64,000 bases of DNA from Sulfitobacter sp. S223 (lineage in GTDB: Bacteria; Pseudomonadota; Alphaproteobacteria; Rhodobacterales; Rhodobacteraceae), in contig NZ_CP083560.1 of the NCBI RefSeq assembly GCF_025143825.1, forward strand, positions 2,170,001-2,234,000, given 5' to 3'. A program made the translations under genes and the position numbers. This document shows positions 52,735 to 60,551 of the stretch, in pieces (the first letter of the stretch is position 1; each line of letters opens with the position of its first letter). Under the pieces are notes generated by a model. The model was not told the DNA's origin. It searched no databases and saw only the letters and a program-made list of their open reading frames with translations.

Positions 52735-52951
52735 TCAAGATCATTCCCGCTTTTTGACAGCGCGCAACGGTCTCCGAAATCTGGCTAACCGTCTTGGACG
52801 CTGCTGTTCCATCAATTTCCTCTCCGGTTCTGGCCCGTTCTTTCAGGCTCTCTAAGGCTTCTCTTAGCTCGGCAAGCGAACGTTGGACGGAGGCAAACAT
52901 CGCCTCCGCTTCCGCCAGCTCATCAAGCGGTGGCACCGGTTGGGTTGTCAT
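52601..52951 (-). CDS. GTA g1: small terminase-like protein
   Basis: The 116-residue product is largely helical, with a coiled coil at about residues 10-45 (EAEAMFASVQRSLAELREAL) and no recognisable helix-turn-helix, as expected of a GTA small terminase that packages DNA without a specific pac site. The C-terminus (ARADIGCKLDRLRCAIDSGR) lies in the overlap with g2. The start MTTQPVPPLDEL at 52951 has an aaagga site; an ATG 11 codons upstream is possible. It is the first gene of the cluster. Confidence 0.85.
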   Translation of the reverse strand: MTTQPVPPLDELAEAEAMFASVQRSLAELREALESLKERARTGEEIDGTAASKTVSQISETVARCQKAGMILNDCRNKQAGIARGSYALDMEKARADIGCKLDRLRCAIDSGRVPE

Positions 52952-53000
52952 CGTGTGTCGGTCCTTTCGCTTGGATTCCTCCAATCGAAAGACATGAAAG

Positions 53001-53029
53001 AGCGGCCCCGACTGGATGTCAGGGCCGCT
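53001..53029 (-). terminator. Hairpin between mltG and g1
   Basis: On the minus strand agcggccc / gggccgct form an 8-bp stem with a 13-base loop, followed by ctttcatgtcttt. It lies 82 bases after the mltG stop and 50 bases before g1. It may end the fabF-mltG transcript, or act as an attenuator in the leader of the GTA transcript if the promoter is upstream. Confidence 0.55.
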
Positions 53030-53032
53030 TCC

Positions 53033-53057
53033 CCAAATCTCCTAGCATGGGATTTGG
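53033..53057 (-). promoter_or_regulatory. Inverted repeat in the presumed GTA promoter region
   Basis: The arms ccaaatc (53033-53039) and gatttgg (53051-53057) are perfectly complementary with an 11-base spacer. On the minus strand a weak candidate promoter, ttgatc then 17 bases then tgctag, overlaps it. The gap between mltG and g1 (159 bases) is the only place for the main GTA promoter. Confidence 0.4.
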
Positions 53058-53110
53058 TATATCGGATCAAGATTGAACGTTTCCTGCCCCACCGAACGGG
53101 GCGTTAACAC

Positions 53111-54298
53111 TTAGTCGTTGCCACCAGTAGACGCATTGCCCGCCGCCGCAGCGCCGCGCTCTGCTTCGATCTTGCGCCACTCCGCAACGTTGCGGTTATG
53201 CTCGTCCAATGTAACAGCAAACGCGTGCCCACCAGTGCCGTCAGCCACAAAGAAGATAAACGGTGTCTCGTCCGGCTGCGCGGCAGCCATTAGGCTCGCA
53301 CGTCCAGGGTTGGCAATCGGTGTGGGCGGCAAACCGGGGATGACGTAGGTGTTATAGGGCGTTTCACCGCGCAATTCGCTGCGACGCAGGCCTCGTCCCA
53401 ACACACCTTCACCGCGGGTGATACCGTAGATAACAGTAGGGTCCGTTTGCAAACGCATCCCTTGGTTGAGACGGTTAACGAACACGCTGGCTACCTGACG
53501 GCGCTCTTCAGCAACACCGGTTTCCTTTTCGACAATTGACGCAAGGATCAGTAACTCTTCGGGGCTATCGATCGGCAGGTCATCCGCCCGTGCCTCCCAA
53601 GCTGCGGCAAGCAGTGTTTCCTGCGCAGATTGCATCCGCGTGACCAAGGCCGCGCGGTCGTCACCTTTGCGCACTTCATAACTATCTGGCGCAAGCGATC
53701 CCTCGGCAGGCGTCTCGGAAACCGACCCCTCCAGAATATCCATTCCATCCAAAGCGTTTACGATCTGCCAGCTTGTTACACCTTCAGCGATAGCAATACG
53801 GAAGCGTACGTCAGCTTTATCGCGCGTTTCTGTGTATTCCACCGGTACTTCGTCAGTACCAGCTGTGAATTGCGCAAGCTCGGCAAACCGGTTGGTCGCA
53901 GGGTCCAACTCTCGTACTTGAACGCTGACACGGTTCACGCCAACGCGGTACACGATTTCGGTACCACAGGTGCTTGCACCACCACGGGTAATAACGTCCA
54001 CGATTTCCTGCATGGTCGCTTCCGGCTCGATCAGGAAACTACCAGCCTTCAGTTGGCCGGTCTTTTCTTCATAATCCGCACCTATACGGAATATCGCAGC
54101 CGAGCTTACCGCGCCCTGATCAACGAGGTTCTTGCTGACGCGGCGCATGTTCGAGCCACTTTCAACCTGTAGGCACACGGCCTGCGTCAGCGGACCAGGC
54201 GCGTCATATTGGGCTTTACCCCAGATGATCACACCACCGGTCAGAAATAACGCAACCATCAAAAACGTGATGGCATTGGCCGCTACATGGCGCCACAT
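53111..54298 (-). CDS. mltG: Endolytic murein transglycosylase
   Basis: MltG cleaves nascent glycan strands and ends their synthesis. The 395-residue protein has an N-terminal membrane helix (about 8-27, ITFLMVALFLTGGVIIWGK), a LysM-like domain and the YceG catalytic domain with the key Glu in LASIVEKETGVAEERRQVAS, then VFVNRLNQGMRLQTDPTVIY, YNTYVIPGLPPTPIANPGRA and FFVADGTGGHAFA. The Ala/Gly-rich C-terminal tail is extra. It begins one base before the fabF stop codon ends, so they are cotranscribed; fab genes next to mltG are common. Confidence 0.95.
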   Translation of the reverse strand: MWRHVAANAITFLMVALFLTGGVIIWGKAQYDAPGPLTQAVCLQVESGSNMRRVSKNLVDQGAVSSAAIFRIGADYEEKTGQLKAGSFLIEPEATMQEIVDVITRGGASTCGTEIVYRVGVNRVSVQVRELDPATNRFAELAQFTAGTDEVPVEYTETRDKADVRFRIAIAEGVTSWQIVNALDGMDILEGSVSETPAEGSLAPDSYEVRKGDDRAALVTRMQSAQETLLAAAWEARADDLPIDSPEELLILASIVEKETGVAEERRQVASVFVNRLNQGMRLQTDPTVIYGITRGEGVLGRGLRRSELRGETPYNTYVIPGLPPTPIANPGRASLMAAAQPDETPFIFFVADGTGGHAFAVTLDEHNRNVAEWRKIEAERGAAAAGNASTGGND

Positions 54299-55558
54299 CT
54301 ACTCAACCTTTCCGAACAATACGCTCGCATTGGTGCCACCAAAACCGAACGAGTTGCTCAGCGCGACTTTTATTTCACGCTTCACAGGCGCGTTGGCCGC
54401 AAGATCAATCTTTGTCTCAACTGCCAAGTTGTCCAAATTGATGGTCGGAGGCGCAATCTGATCACGGATCGCAAGGATCGAGAAGATCGCCTCGATTGCG
54501 CCGGCAGCGCCCAGCAAGTGTCCGGTGGCCGATTTGGTCGATGACATTGTAACCTTGCCGGCATGTTCGCCCAGCATCCGCTCTACAGCGCCCAACTCGA
54601 TGGTGTCAGCCATGGTCGATGTGCCATGCGCGTTGATATAGTCGATATCCTTAGGTTCTTTGCCCGCGTGACGCAGTGCTGCGCGCATGGACCGTTCGCC
54701 GCCCTCACCGTCCTCGGACGGCGCTGTGATGTGATACGCATCGCCTGACAGGCCGTAGCCGATCACTTCGGCATAAATCTTCGCACCGCGCGCCTTGGCG
54801 TGCTCGTATTCCTCCAACACCACAATACCTGCGCCCTCACCCATAACAAAACCGTCACGGTCCGCGTCATAGGGGCGGCTTGCCTTCTTGGGGTCATCGC
54901 CACGTTTGGTGCTCAGTGCCTTACACGCGTTAAAGCCTGCAATGCCGATTTCGCAAATCGCCGCTTCTGCGCCACCTGCAATCATTACATCCGCATCACC
55001 ATACTGGATCAGACGGCTTGCGTCCCCAATAGCGTGCGCACCAGTGGAACAGGCCGTCACAACAGAATGGTTTGGTCCCTTATAGCCATACTTGATCGAA
55101 ACCTGACCGGAAATCAGGTTGATCAACGCGCCCGGCACAAAGAAGGGGCTGACCCGCTTGGGGCCCTTTTCCGCCATCATAACCGCTGTATTCGCGATAG
55201 AGTTCAGGCCACCGATGCCGGAACCGATCAGAACGCCAGTACGCTCAAGGCTCTCACGGTCATCAGGGGCCCAACCTGCGTCTTCAATCGCCTGCTGTGC
55301 AGCAGCCAGACCAAACAAGATAAAAGTGTCCACCTTGCGCTGGTCTTTTGGCGCCATGTAGGTGTCGGCGTTGAACGTCCCGTCACTGCCGTCGCCCAAA
55401 GGCACTTCACACGCATATTGGGTAATCAACTTGCTCGGGTCAAAGCCCGTAATTCGCCCCGCACCGGACTGACAGTCCAGAATGCGTTTCCAGCTTTCCT
55501 CGACCCCGTCTGCCAACGGTGTCACCAAACCCAAACCCGTAACGACCACTCTGCGCAT
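54299..55558 (-). CDS. fabF: 3-Oxoacyl-[ACP] synthase II
   Basis: FabF condenses malonyl-ACP with acyl-ACP in fatty acid elongation. The 419-residue protein has RRVVVTGLGLVTPLADGVEE at the start, the catalytic Cys in SVVTACSTGAHAIG, His in INAHGTSTMADTIE and the second His in SSTKSATGHLLGAAGAIEAI. Length is normal. It is followed directly by mltG. The other fab genes (acpP, fabG, fabD) lie upstream on the same strand, but a DUF421 gene on the other strand and a GNAT gene intervene. A 16-bp palindrome lies 31 bases upstream. Confidence 0.97.
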   Translation of the reverse strand: MRRVVVTGLGLVTPLADGVEESWKRILDCQSGAGRITGFDPSKLITQYACEVPLGDGSDGTFNADTYMAPKDQRKVDTFILFGLAAAQQAIEDAGWAPDDRESLERTGVLIGSGIGGLNSIANTAVMMAEKGPKRVSPFFVPGALINLISGQVSIKYGYKGPNHSVVTACSTGAHAIGDASRLIQYGDADVMIAGGAEAAICEIGIAGFNACKALSTKRGDDPKKASRPYDADRDGFVMGEGAGIVVLEEYEHAKARGAKIYAEVIGYGLSGDAYHITAPSEDGEGGERSMRAALRHAGKEPKDIDYINAHGTSTMADTIELGAVERMLGEHAGKVTMSSTKSATGHLLGAAGAIEAIFSILAIRDQIAPPTINLDNLAVETKIDLAANAPVKREIKVALSNSFGFGGTNASVLFGKVE

Positions 55559-55588
55559 ATGCTCTGCCCCTTGGTGCTAAATTGTCTT

Positions 55589-55604
55589 TCGGGCTATAGC
55601 CCGA
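55589..55604. promoter_or_regulatory. 16-bp palindrome upstream of fabF
   Basis: tcgggctatagcccga is perfectly symmetric and lies 31-46 bases before the fabF start, within the promoter zone. It may be an operator, or simply overlap the -10 region (ctata). No second copy was seen in the window. Confidence 0.35.
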
Positions 55605-55720
55605 GCGGCGACCAGTGTTCAAGGGGCGCAGGCATCCGCAATGGGCGGGTGACTGCCACGCGGCCCTGCCGGAACGATCCCTGCGACGAAAGGTTGACCT
55701 CATACAAAGGGGTAACGTGC

Positions 55721-56221
55721 ATGGCAGAATTTCTGGATATCTTATGGCGCGCAGCGCTGGTTGTCGCTGTGATCGTTATCCTAGCACGGCTTCATGGTCT
55801 GCGTAGCTTCTCAAAAATGTCCGGCTTTGACTTCGCGATCACTGTTTCGATCGGATCGGTTCTGGCGGGTGCCGTCACTACACTTAAAACAGACGCACAT
55901 ATCTATGTCTTCGCCCTCATCGCCCTGTTTATCGTACAGATAGCCATCTCCAAGCTTCGCGTGTGGTTCGAACCCATCCGCAATCTCACAGATAACACCC
56001 CGCTTCTGCTAATGGAAAACGGCAAGATGAGACCGGAGAACATGCACAAAGCCGGCGTCAGCGTTGACGATCTTCACGCGAAACTTCGCGAGGCGAACGC
56101 CTACAATCTTGATCTGGTCCGCGCTGTGGTCATGGAAACAACTGGGGATATCAGCGTCCTACATGGCCCGAAAGACGGGCCGGAAGTCTCGGCTGAAGTG
56201 ATGCAAGACGTGCGCCGCTAG
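55721..56221 (+). CDS. DUF421 (YetF-like) membrane protein
   Basis: The 166-residue protein has three membrane helices in its first half (about 7-25, 38-58 and 62-82) and a small cytoplasmic DUF421 domain (about 85-160, TDNTPLLLMENGKMRPENMH and AKLREANAYNLDLVRAVVME). Function is unknown; YetF-type proteins are linked to envelope and spore-coat physiology in Bacillus. The start MAEFLDILWR is right because homology and the membrane helices begin there; the frame extends 307 codons upstream as a shadow of fabF. It is convergent with the GNAT gene, 14 bases away. Confidence 0.9.
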   Translation: MAEFLDILWRAALVVAVIVILARLHGLRSFSKMSGFDFAITVSIGSVLAGAVTTLKTDAHIYVFALIALFIVQIAISKLRVWFEPIRNLTDNTPLLLMENGKMRPENMHKAGVSVDDLHAKLREANAYNLDLVRAVVMETTGDISVLHGPKDGPEVSAEVMQDVRR

Positions 56222-56235
56222 AGCTTCGTCACTGC

Positions 56236-56769
56236 TCAGGTCGGAGGTCCCTTGCGGGTCATCAAGGTAACAGTCTCTCCCTCTACCTCCACATCGCGCA
56301 GCGGCGTATAGCCAAGTCTTTGCGCAACCCGCATTGATGCCGTGTTATCAGGCGTAATCATACAAACCGTACGCAGCGCAACAACGCGGTCGAACCAGTC
56401 ATGGGCGGCTTCGGCAGCATCACGGCCAAAACCACTTCCCTGATATTCCGGCGCAAGCACCCAACCTGCTTCGGGATAAGGGTCAAAGTCCTCTCCCAAA
56501 CCACGGGAGCCAAAGAAAAATCCAGCCTGCCCTGCCATATCACCAGAGCCGTGGATCTGAATTGCCCACTGCCCGAAACCGGTGATTTGCCAATGACCTG
56601 CATTACGCAAGAAAGCATCCCAACTGCGCGTGCGCGGCCACGGCTTGCCACCAATATGCGTCACGACATCCGGCATTGCCCAGATTTCGGCAAAACGCTT
56701 AAAATCCTCTGTTCGCATCCCACGCAAAGTCAATGACGGTGTATTGATAGTCGGAATAGTGCGGGACAT
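56236..56769 (-). CDS. GNAT-family N-acetyltransferase (RimJ/RimL-like)
   Basis: The 177-residue protein matches the RimJ/RimL branch: TPSLTLRGMRTEDFKRFAEI at the N-terminus, AGWVLAPEYQGSGFGRDAAE, which carries the acetyl-CoA-binding Q/RxxGxG/A motif, and TPDNTASMRVAQRLGYTPLR at the C-terminus. The substrate may be a protein N-terminus or a small amine; it cannot be told. The start MSRTIPTINTP at 56769 is chosen by homology; an ATG 24 codons upstream is possible. Confidence 0.88.
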   Translation of the reverse strand: MSRTIPTINTPSLTLRGMRTEDFKRFAEIWAMPDVVTHIGGKPWPRTRSWDAFLRNAGHWQITGFGQWAIQIHGSGDMAGQAGFFFGSRGLGEDFDPYPEAGWVLAPEYQGSGFGRDAAEAAHDWFDRVVALRTVCMITPDNTASMRVAQRLGYTPLRDVEVEGETVTLMTRKGPPT

Positions 56770-56862
56770 GCGCGGCGTTTCTTTCACTCGGATGCGGGGA
56801 TTTAGAGTGTTAGGAGTGCCGCAGCCCCGATAGCGCGACAAGCCCTAATATGACGCAGAATC

Positions 56863-56898
56863 AAAAACGGCGCCGATCCGCAGATCAAAGCGCCGTTT
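56863..56898 (-). terminator. Intrinsic terminator after acpP
   Basis: On the minus strand aacggcgc / gcgccgtt pair around a 16-base inner loop and are followed by tttttg, 40 bases after the acpP stop. Confidence 0.75.
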
Positions 56899-56935
56899 AA
56901 GTATTTTTTCGCCGAGCGAACCCGGTAAAGCCGAA

Positions 56936-57169
56936 TTAGGAGGCTTCTTTGATGAACTTAACCGCGTCACCGAAAGTTTGGATGTTTTCGGCTGCATCAT
57001 CAGGGATCTCGATGCCGAATTCTTCTTCGAATGCCATCACCAGCTCGACTGTGTCGAGGCTGTCTGCGCCAAGATCGTCAATAAACGAAGCGTTTTCTGT
57101 TACTTTGTCTTCTTCAACACCAAGGTGCTCAACAACGATCTTCTTAACGCGGTCTGCGACGTCGCTCAT
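56936..57169 (-). CDS. acpP: Acyl carrier protein
   Basis: ACP carries growing acyl chains on 4'-phosphopantetheine. The 77-residue acidic protein has the attachment serine, Ser37, in [20 protein letters not shown], and the standard helices I to IV. The start [10 protein letters not shown] at 57169 has a gagga site 7 bases upstream; longer in-frame starts are not supported. It has its own terminator and a leader with hairpins. Confidence 0.97.
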   Translation of the reverse strand: MSDVADRVKKIVVEHLGVEEDKVTENASFIDDLGADSLDTVELVMAFEEEFGIEIPDDAAENIQTFGDAVKFIKEAS

Positions 57170-57188
57170 ACTATAGTCCTCACTCATC

Positions 57189-57261
57189 GGGCCATCGGCC
57201 CCTTTTTGGGTTTCTGCCCGCTCCCGTTCGTGAGGGGCCAGAAGGTGCCCCTGATAGGGGC
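57189..57261 (-). promoter_or_regulatory. Hairpins in the acpP leader
   Basis: Two short stem-loops lie in the 204-base gap between fabG and acpP: gggcc/ggccc (57189-57201), ending just before the acpP ribosome binding site, and gcccct/aggggc (57247-57261). They would be in the leader of the acpP mRNA. Whether they regulate it is unknown. Confidence 0.35.
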
Positions 57262-57373
57262 GGCTCGTTCTCCTTGCTCGCACAAGGCGCGGGTCACATC
57301 AAGCGCCCGTATAGGTTATCTGCGCTTCCTTTAGCATATGATGCGAGGTTCGCAAACGCTTTCGAGAAAGCAC

Positions 57374-58111
57374 TCACAACATGGACATGCCACCATTCAC
57401 ATGCAAGGTAGCCCCAGTAATATAAGACGCTTCGCTGCTGGCCAGATAGACAACTGCGCTGGCGATCTCATCCGGAGTACCCATACGGCCCGCTGGAATT
57501 TGCCCCAAAATCCCGATTTTCTGATCCTCGGTCAGCTTGTCTGTCATCGCAGTGGCAATGAATCCCGGAGCAACTGCATTCACAGTGATTCCACGGCTTG
57601 CTACTTCATAGGCCAGACTCTTGGACATCCCGATCAGCCCTGCCTTTGACGCAGCATAGTTCGCCTGTCCTGGGTTACCCGTCGCGCCGACCACAGAAGA
57701 AATGTTAACGATCCGGCCCCAACGCGCCTTCATCATGCCGCGCATCACACCCTTACACAGCTTGAACGTCGCGGTCAGATTTACGTCCAGCACCGACTGC
57801 CAATCCTCATCCGACATGCGCATGAACAGGTTGTCCCGCGTGATCCCGGCGTTGTTGACCAGTATATCAACCGATCCCATCGCTTCTGCCGCTTGCTTTG
57901 GCAGCGCCTCGACTGCGGTCATATCGCTCAGGTTGCACGGCAGCACATGCGCGCGTTCCCCCAGCTCAGCGGCAAGGGCCTCCAGAGGCCCGGTTCGCGT
58001 GCCGCTCAGGCCAACAGTCGCGCCCTGCGCATAAAGCGTGCGCGCAATATCCGCACCAATGCCGCCCGAAGCGCCAGTGACCAGCGCATTTTTTCCCGTC
58101 AGATCAAACAT
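57374..58111 (-). CDS. fabG: 3-Oxoacyl-[ACP] reductase
   Basis: FabG reduces 3-oxoacyl-ACP with NADPH. The 245-residue short-chain dehydrogenase has NALVTGASGGIGADIARTLY (NADP-binding), LVNNAGITRDNLFMRMSDED, and the catalytic Ser-Tyr-Lys set in IVNISSVVGATGNPGQANYA and YAASKAGLIGMSKSL. The C-terminal SYITGATLHVNGGMSML is typical. It sits between fabD and acpP on the same strand, the normal fab cluster order. Confidence 0.97.
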   Translation of the reverse strand: MFDLTGKNALVTGASGGIGADIARTLYAQGATVGLSGTRTGPLEALAAELGERAHVLPCNLSDMTAVEALPKQAAEAMGSVDILVNNAGITRDNLFMRMSDEDWQSVLDVNLTATFKLCKGVMRGMMKARWGRIVNISSVVGATGNPGQANYAASKAGLIGMSKSLAYEVASRGITVNAVAPGFIATAMTDKLTEDQKIGILGQIPAGRMGTPDEIASAVVYLASSEASYITGATLHVNGGMSML

Positions 58112-58185
58112 CTACTCTTCCCTTCATGAACTTCCGCGGCACCGAGAGGTAATTACCGACGGTACACGCTCTTGCTGTGTGCGCC

Positions 58186-59121
58186 TTATTCTTCAAGCGC
58201 AGCTTTTACATCTGCAGCCACGCCCACATTGCGCAACACCGCGTCCTTGTGAATGCGGCGGATCATCCCGGACAAAGCCTTGCCCGCACCGATCTCCCAG
58301 AACTCGGTCACGCCCTGCTCGACCATCCACTCAACGGACGAACGCCAGCGCACACGGCCGGTGACCTGATCCACCAACAGCTGCGCAATGGGATCGGCAG
58401 TATTCACGCTACTGGCAAGAACATTTGCGACCAGCGGCACGGCAGGGGCATTGATCGTAACCTCTGACAACGCGCGCGCCATCTCATCTGCGGCGGGCTG
58501 CATCAGCGCACAGTGGAACGGGGCCGATACCGGCAAAGGCAACGCCCGCTTGGCGCCAGCCGCCTTGGCCAAATCAATCGCCCGCTCAACAGCAGCCTTG
58601 CTACCCGAGATGACATTCTGGGTCGGGTCGTTCTCATTGGCCAACTGACAAACTTCATCGCCAGCGGCTTCAGCAGCGACTTTCTCTACGTCTTCGGCAG
58701 CAAGCCCCAGAATGGCCGCCATAGCGCCCTGACCGACAGGCACAGCCGACTGCATCGCCCTACCCCGAATGCGCAGCAAACGCGCTGTATCGGCCAGCGT
58801 GAATACGCCAGCCGCACAAAGGGCGGAATATTCACCCAGACTGTGACCCGCGACAAAGGATGCCCGCGTGATCTCGATCCCTTCGGCCTCAAGCGCGCGC
58901 ATTGCCGCCATAGAGGTCGCCATCAGCGCAGGCTGGGCATTCTCGGTAAGCGTCAGCGTCTCTATATCGCCCTCCCAAATCAGCGCGCTCAGCTTCTCGC
59001 CCAAGGCCTCGTCGACCTCATCGAAAACAGCCTTTGCTGCGGGATAGGCCTGCGCCAGATCATGCCCCATCCCAATAGTTTGCGCGCCCTGACCGGGAAA
59101 TACGAATGCTGTGCTCATCAA
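58186..59121 (-). CDS. fabD: Malonyl-CoA:ACP transacylase
   Basis: FabD loads malonyl groups onto ACP. The 311-residue protein begins STAFVFPGQGAQTIGMGHDL, has the nucleophilic Ser in VAGHSLGEYSALCAAGVFTL, the conserved Arg in LRIRGRAMQSAVP and the catalytic His in LPVSAPFHCALMQPAADEMA. Length is normal. It is first in the fabD-fabG-acpP run (75 bases to fabG) and divergent from the cytochrome b561 gene. Confidence 0.97.
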   Translation of the reverse strand: MMSTAFVFPGQGAQTIGMGHDLAQAYPAAKAVFDEVDEALGEKLSALIWEGDIETLTLTENAQPALMATSMAAMRALEAEGIEITRASFVAGHSLGEYSALCAAGVFTLADTARLLRIRGRAMQSAVPVGQGAMAAILGLAAEDVEKVAAEAAGDEVCQLANENDPTQNVISGSKAAVERAIDLAKAAGAKRALPLPVSAPFHCALMQPAADEMARALSEVTINAPAVPLVANVLASSVNTADPIAQLLVDQVTGRVRWRSSVEWMVEQGVTEFWEIGAGKALSGMIRRIHKDAVLRNVGVAADVKAALEE

Positions 59122-59263
59122 AAGCCCCCTTGAATATGTGGCGTTGGGTGTAGCGAAGCACGCCTGCTCTCACAAGAGCGCACAGCAGCTCTGCGCAAAC
59201 TCCCATTGCCCTGACTGACAGTTTCAATAGGTTGATCCGATCATTGTCATAGCGGAGAAGTCC

Positions 59264-60460
59264 ATGGCACTTTCCAACACAACTACAACTTACGGCAGCG
59301 TTACCCGCAGTTTTCACTGGCTCACAGCGCTGCTTATCCTGACGCTCATCCCTATTGCGATGATCGCCGAAGAACTCCCCTATGAGACGTCCGAGCAGCT
59401 CGCCACGAAGGCGTGGCTCTTCTCGTTGCATAAAACACTGGGCGTGACCGTGTTCTTCGTCGCACTGCTGCGGATCATCTGGACGTTGAACCAGACAAAG
59501 CCATCCCCGCTGCATCCGGACAGCAAGACCGAAACCTTCATGGCAGAAACGGCCCACTGGCTGCTCTACGGATCGTTGGTACTTGCGCCGATGTCGGGCT
59601 GGATACATCACGCCGCCACGTCGGGCTTTGCTCCCATCTGGTGGCCACTGGGCCAAGGCTTGCCGCTGGTGCCAAAGTCGGAAGCTGTATCCGCCTTTGC
59701 CGGTGGCCTGCATTGGGTGTTCGGTAAAGTCATGATCGTGTCGATCTTGCTGCACATTGCAGGCGCCCTCAAACATCAGGTTATCGACAAGGACGCTACC
59801 TTGCGACGGATGATCAACGGCGCACCTGATCTTGCCGCCCTGCCAGAAACACACCACAGCAAGACGCCCTTTCTGGCAGCCCTTGCCGTTTGGGCCGCTG
59901 CATTGGCCGTTGGCGCAGGTATCGGTGTCTATTCAAAGCCCGAGGGCGCGACGGAAACCGCAGAACTTGAAGACGTCGCATCAGAGTGGACTGTCCAGGA
60001 CGGCACGATTGGCATTTCGGTCACACAGTTTGGCTCAACCGTAGAAGGGACATTTTCCGACTGGACTGCGAACATTTCCTTTGACCCGGACGTGATGAGC
60101 GGCCCTTCCGGCGCCGTTGACGTGACAATCGCCATCGGCTCGCTCACTCTTGGCTCCGTCACAGATCAAGCCATGGGTCCTGATTTCTTCAACGCCAAAG
60201 ACTTCCCGACAGCGCGCTTCACCGCAGATCTGATCACTGGTGTTGACGGTTTTCTGGCCGAAGGCACACTGACAATCAAACAACAGAGCATTCCGGTCAG
60301 CATGCCATTCCGTCTATCCACATCCGGCAAAGAAGCAAACGTACAGGCGCAACTGGATCTTGATCGCCGCGACTTTGGGATCGGCGACAACATGCCCGAT
60401 GAAAGCTCACTCGGGTTTGGCGTGAACGCAGTGATCGATCTGACAGCCACGCGAGAGTGA
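59264..60460 (+). CDS. Cytochrome b561-YceI fusion protein
   Basis: The 398-residue protein joins an N-terminal cytochrome b561 domain (four membrane helices at about 18-38, 55-75, 98-118 and 150-175, with candidate haem ligands in RSFHWLTALL, SLHKTLGVTVF, TAHWLLYGSL and LLHIAGALKHQ) to a C-terminal periplasmic YceI lipocalin-like domain (about 240-398, SEWTVQDGTIGISVTQFGST, DRRDFGIGDN). Such proteins probably pass electrons between quinones and periplasmic acceptors; YceI binds isoprenoid quinones. A convergent stand-alone YceI gene follows across a shared terminator. Confidence 0.92.
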   Translation: MALSNTTTTYGSVTRSFHWLTALLILTLIPIAMIAEELPYETSEQLATKAWLFSLHKTLGVTVFFVALLRIIWTLNQTKPSPLHPDSKTETFMAETAHWLLYGSLVLAPMSGWIHHAATSGFAPIWWPLGQGLPLVPKSEAVSAFAGGLHWVFGKVMIVSILLHIAGALKHQVIDKDATLRRMINGAPDLAALPETHHSKTPFLAALAVWAAALAVGAGIGVYSKPEGATETAELEDVASEWTVQDGTIGISVTQFGSTVEGTFSDWTANISFDPDVMSGPSGAVDVTIAIGSLTLGSVTDQAMGPDFFNAKDFPTARFTADLITGVDGFLAEGTLTIKQQSIPVSMPFRLSTSGKEANVQAQLDLDRRDFGIGDNMPDESSLGFGVNAVIDLTATRE

Positions 60461-60493
60461 CGACAAACGTCGTCCAAATGGGTCAACTAAAAT

Positions 60494-60534
60494 AGAAAAG
60501 GCCGCGGAGAGGATACTCCCCGCGGCCTTTTCGT
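60494..60534. terminator. Bidirectional terminator between the two YceI-domain genes
   Basis: aaaaggccgcgg / ccgcggcctttt form a 12-bp stem around an 11-base loop, with A-rich and T-rich sides. It serves both convergent genes. Confidence 0.9.
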
Positions 60535-60551
60535 TTTCTCAAGGAAAGAGC

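Larger units (their letters stand above)
38529..52951 (-). mobile_element. Gene transfer agent (RcGTA-type) structural cluster
   Basis: Genes g1 to g15 of a Rhodobacter-type gene transfer agent lie in order on the minus strand, with g3.5 and the two g10-type genes, and a small accessory gene at the end. Such clusters are domesticated prophage-derived modules that make phage-like particles carrying random host DNA of about 4 kb. No integrase, repressor, replication, holin or endolysin gene is present, as expected for a GTA rather than a prophage. All frames are intact and mostly overlap, so selection has kept the set. Flanks are housekeeping genes (cysE and mltG/fabF), with no attachment-site repeat seen. 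Confidence 0.93.

Noticed and set aside
54800-55720. N-terminal 307 codons of the frame that ends in the DUF421 protein
   Set aside because: This stretch is antisense to fabF. Homology and membrane helices start at 55721, so the long frame is not one protein.
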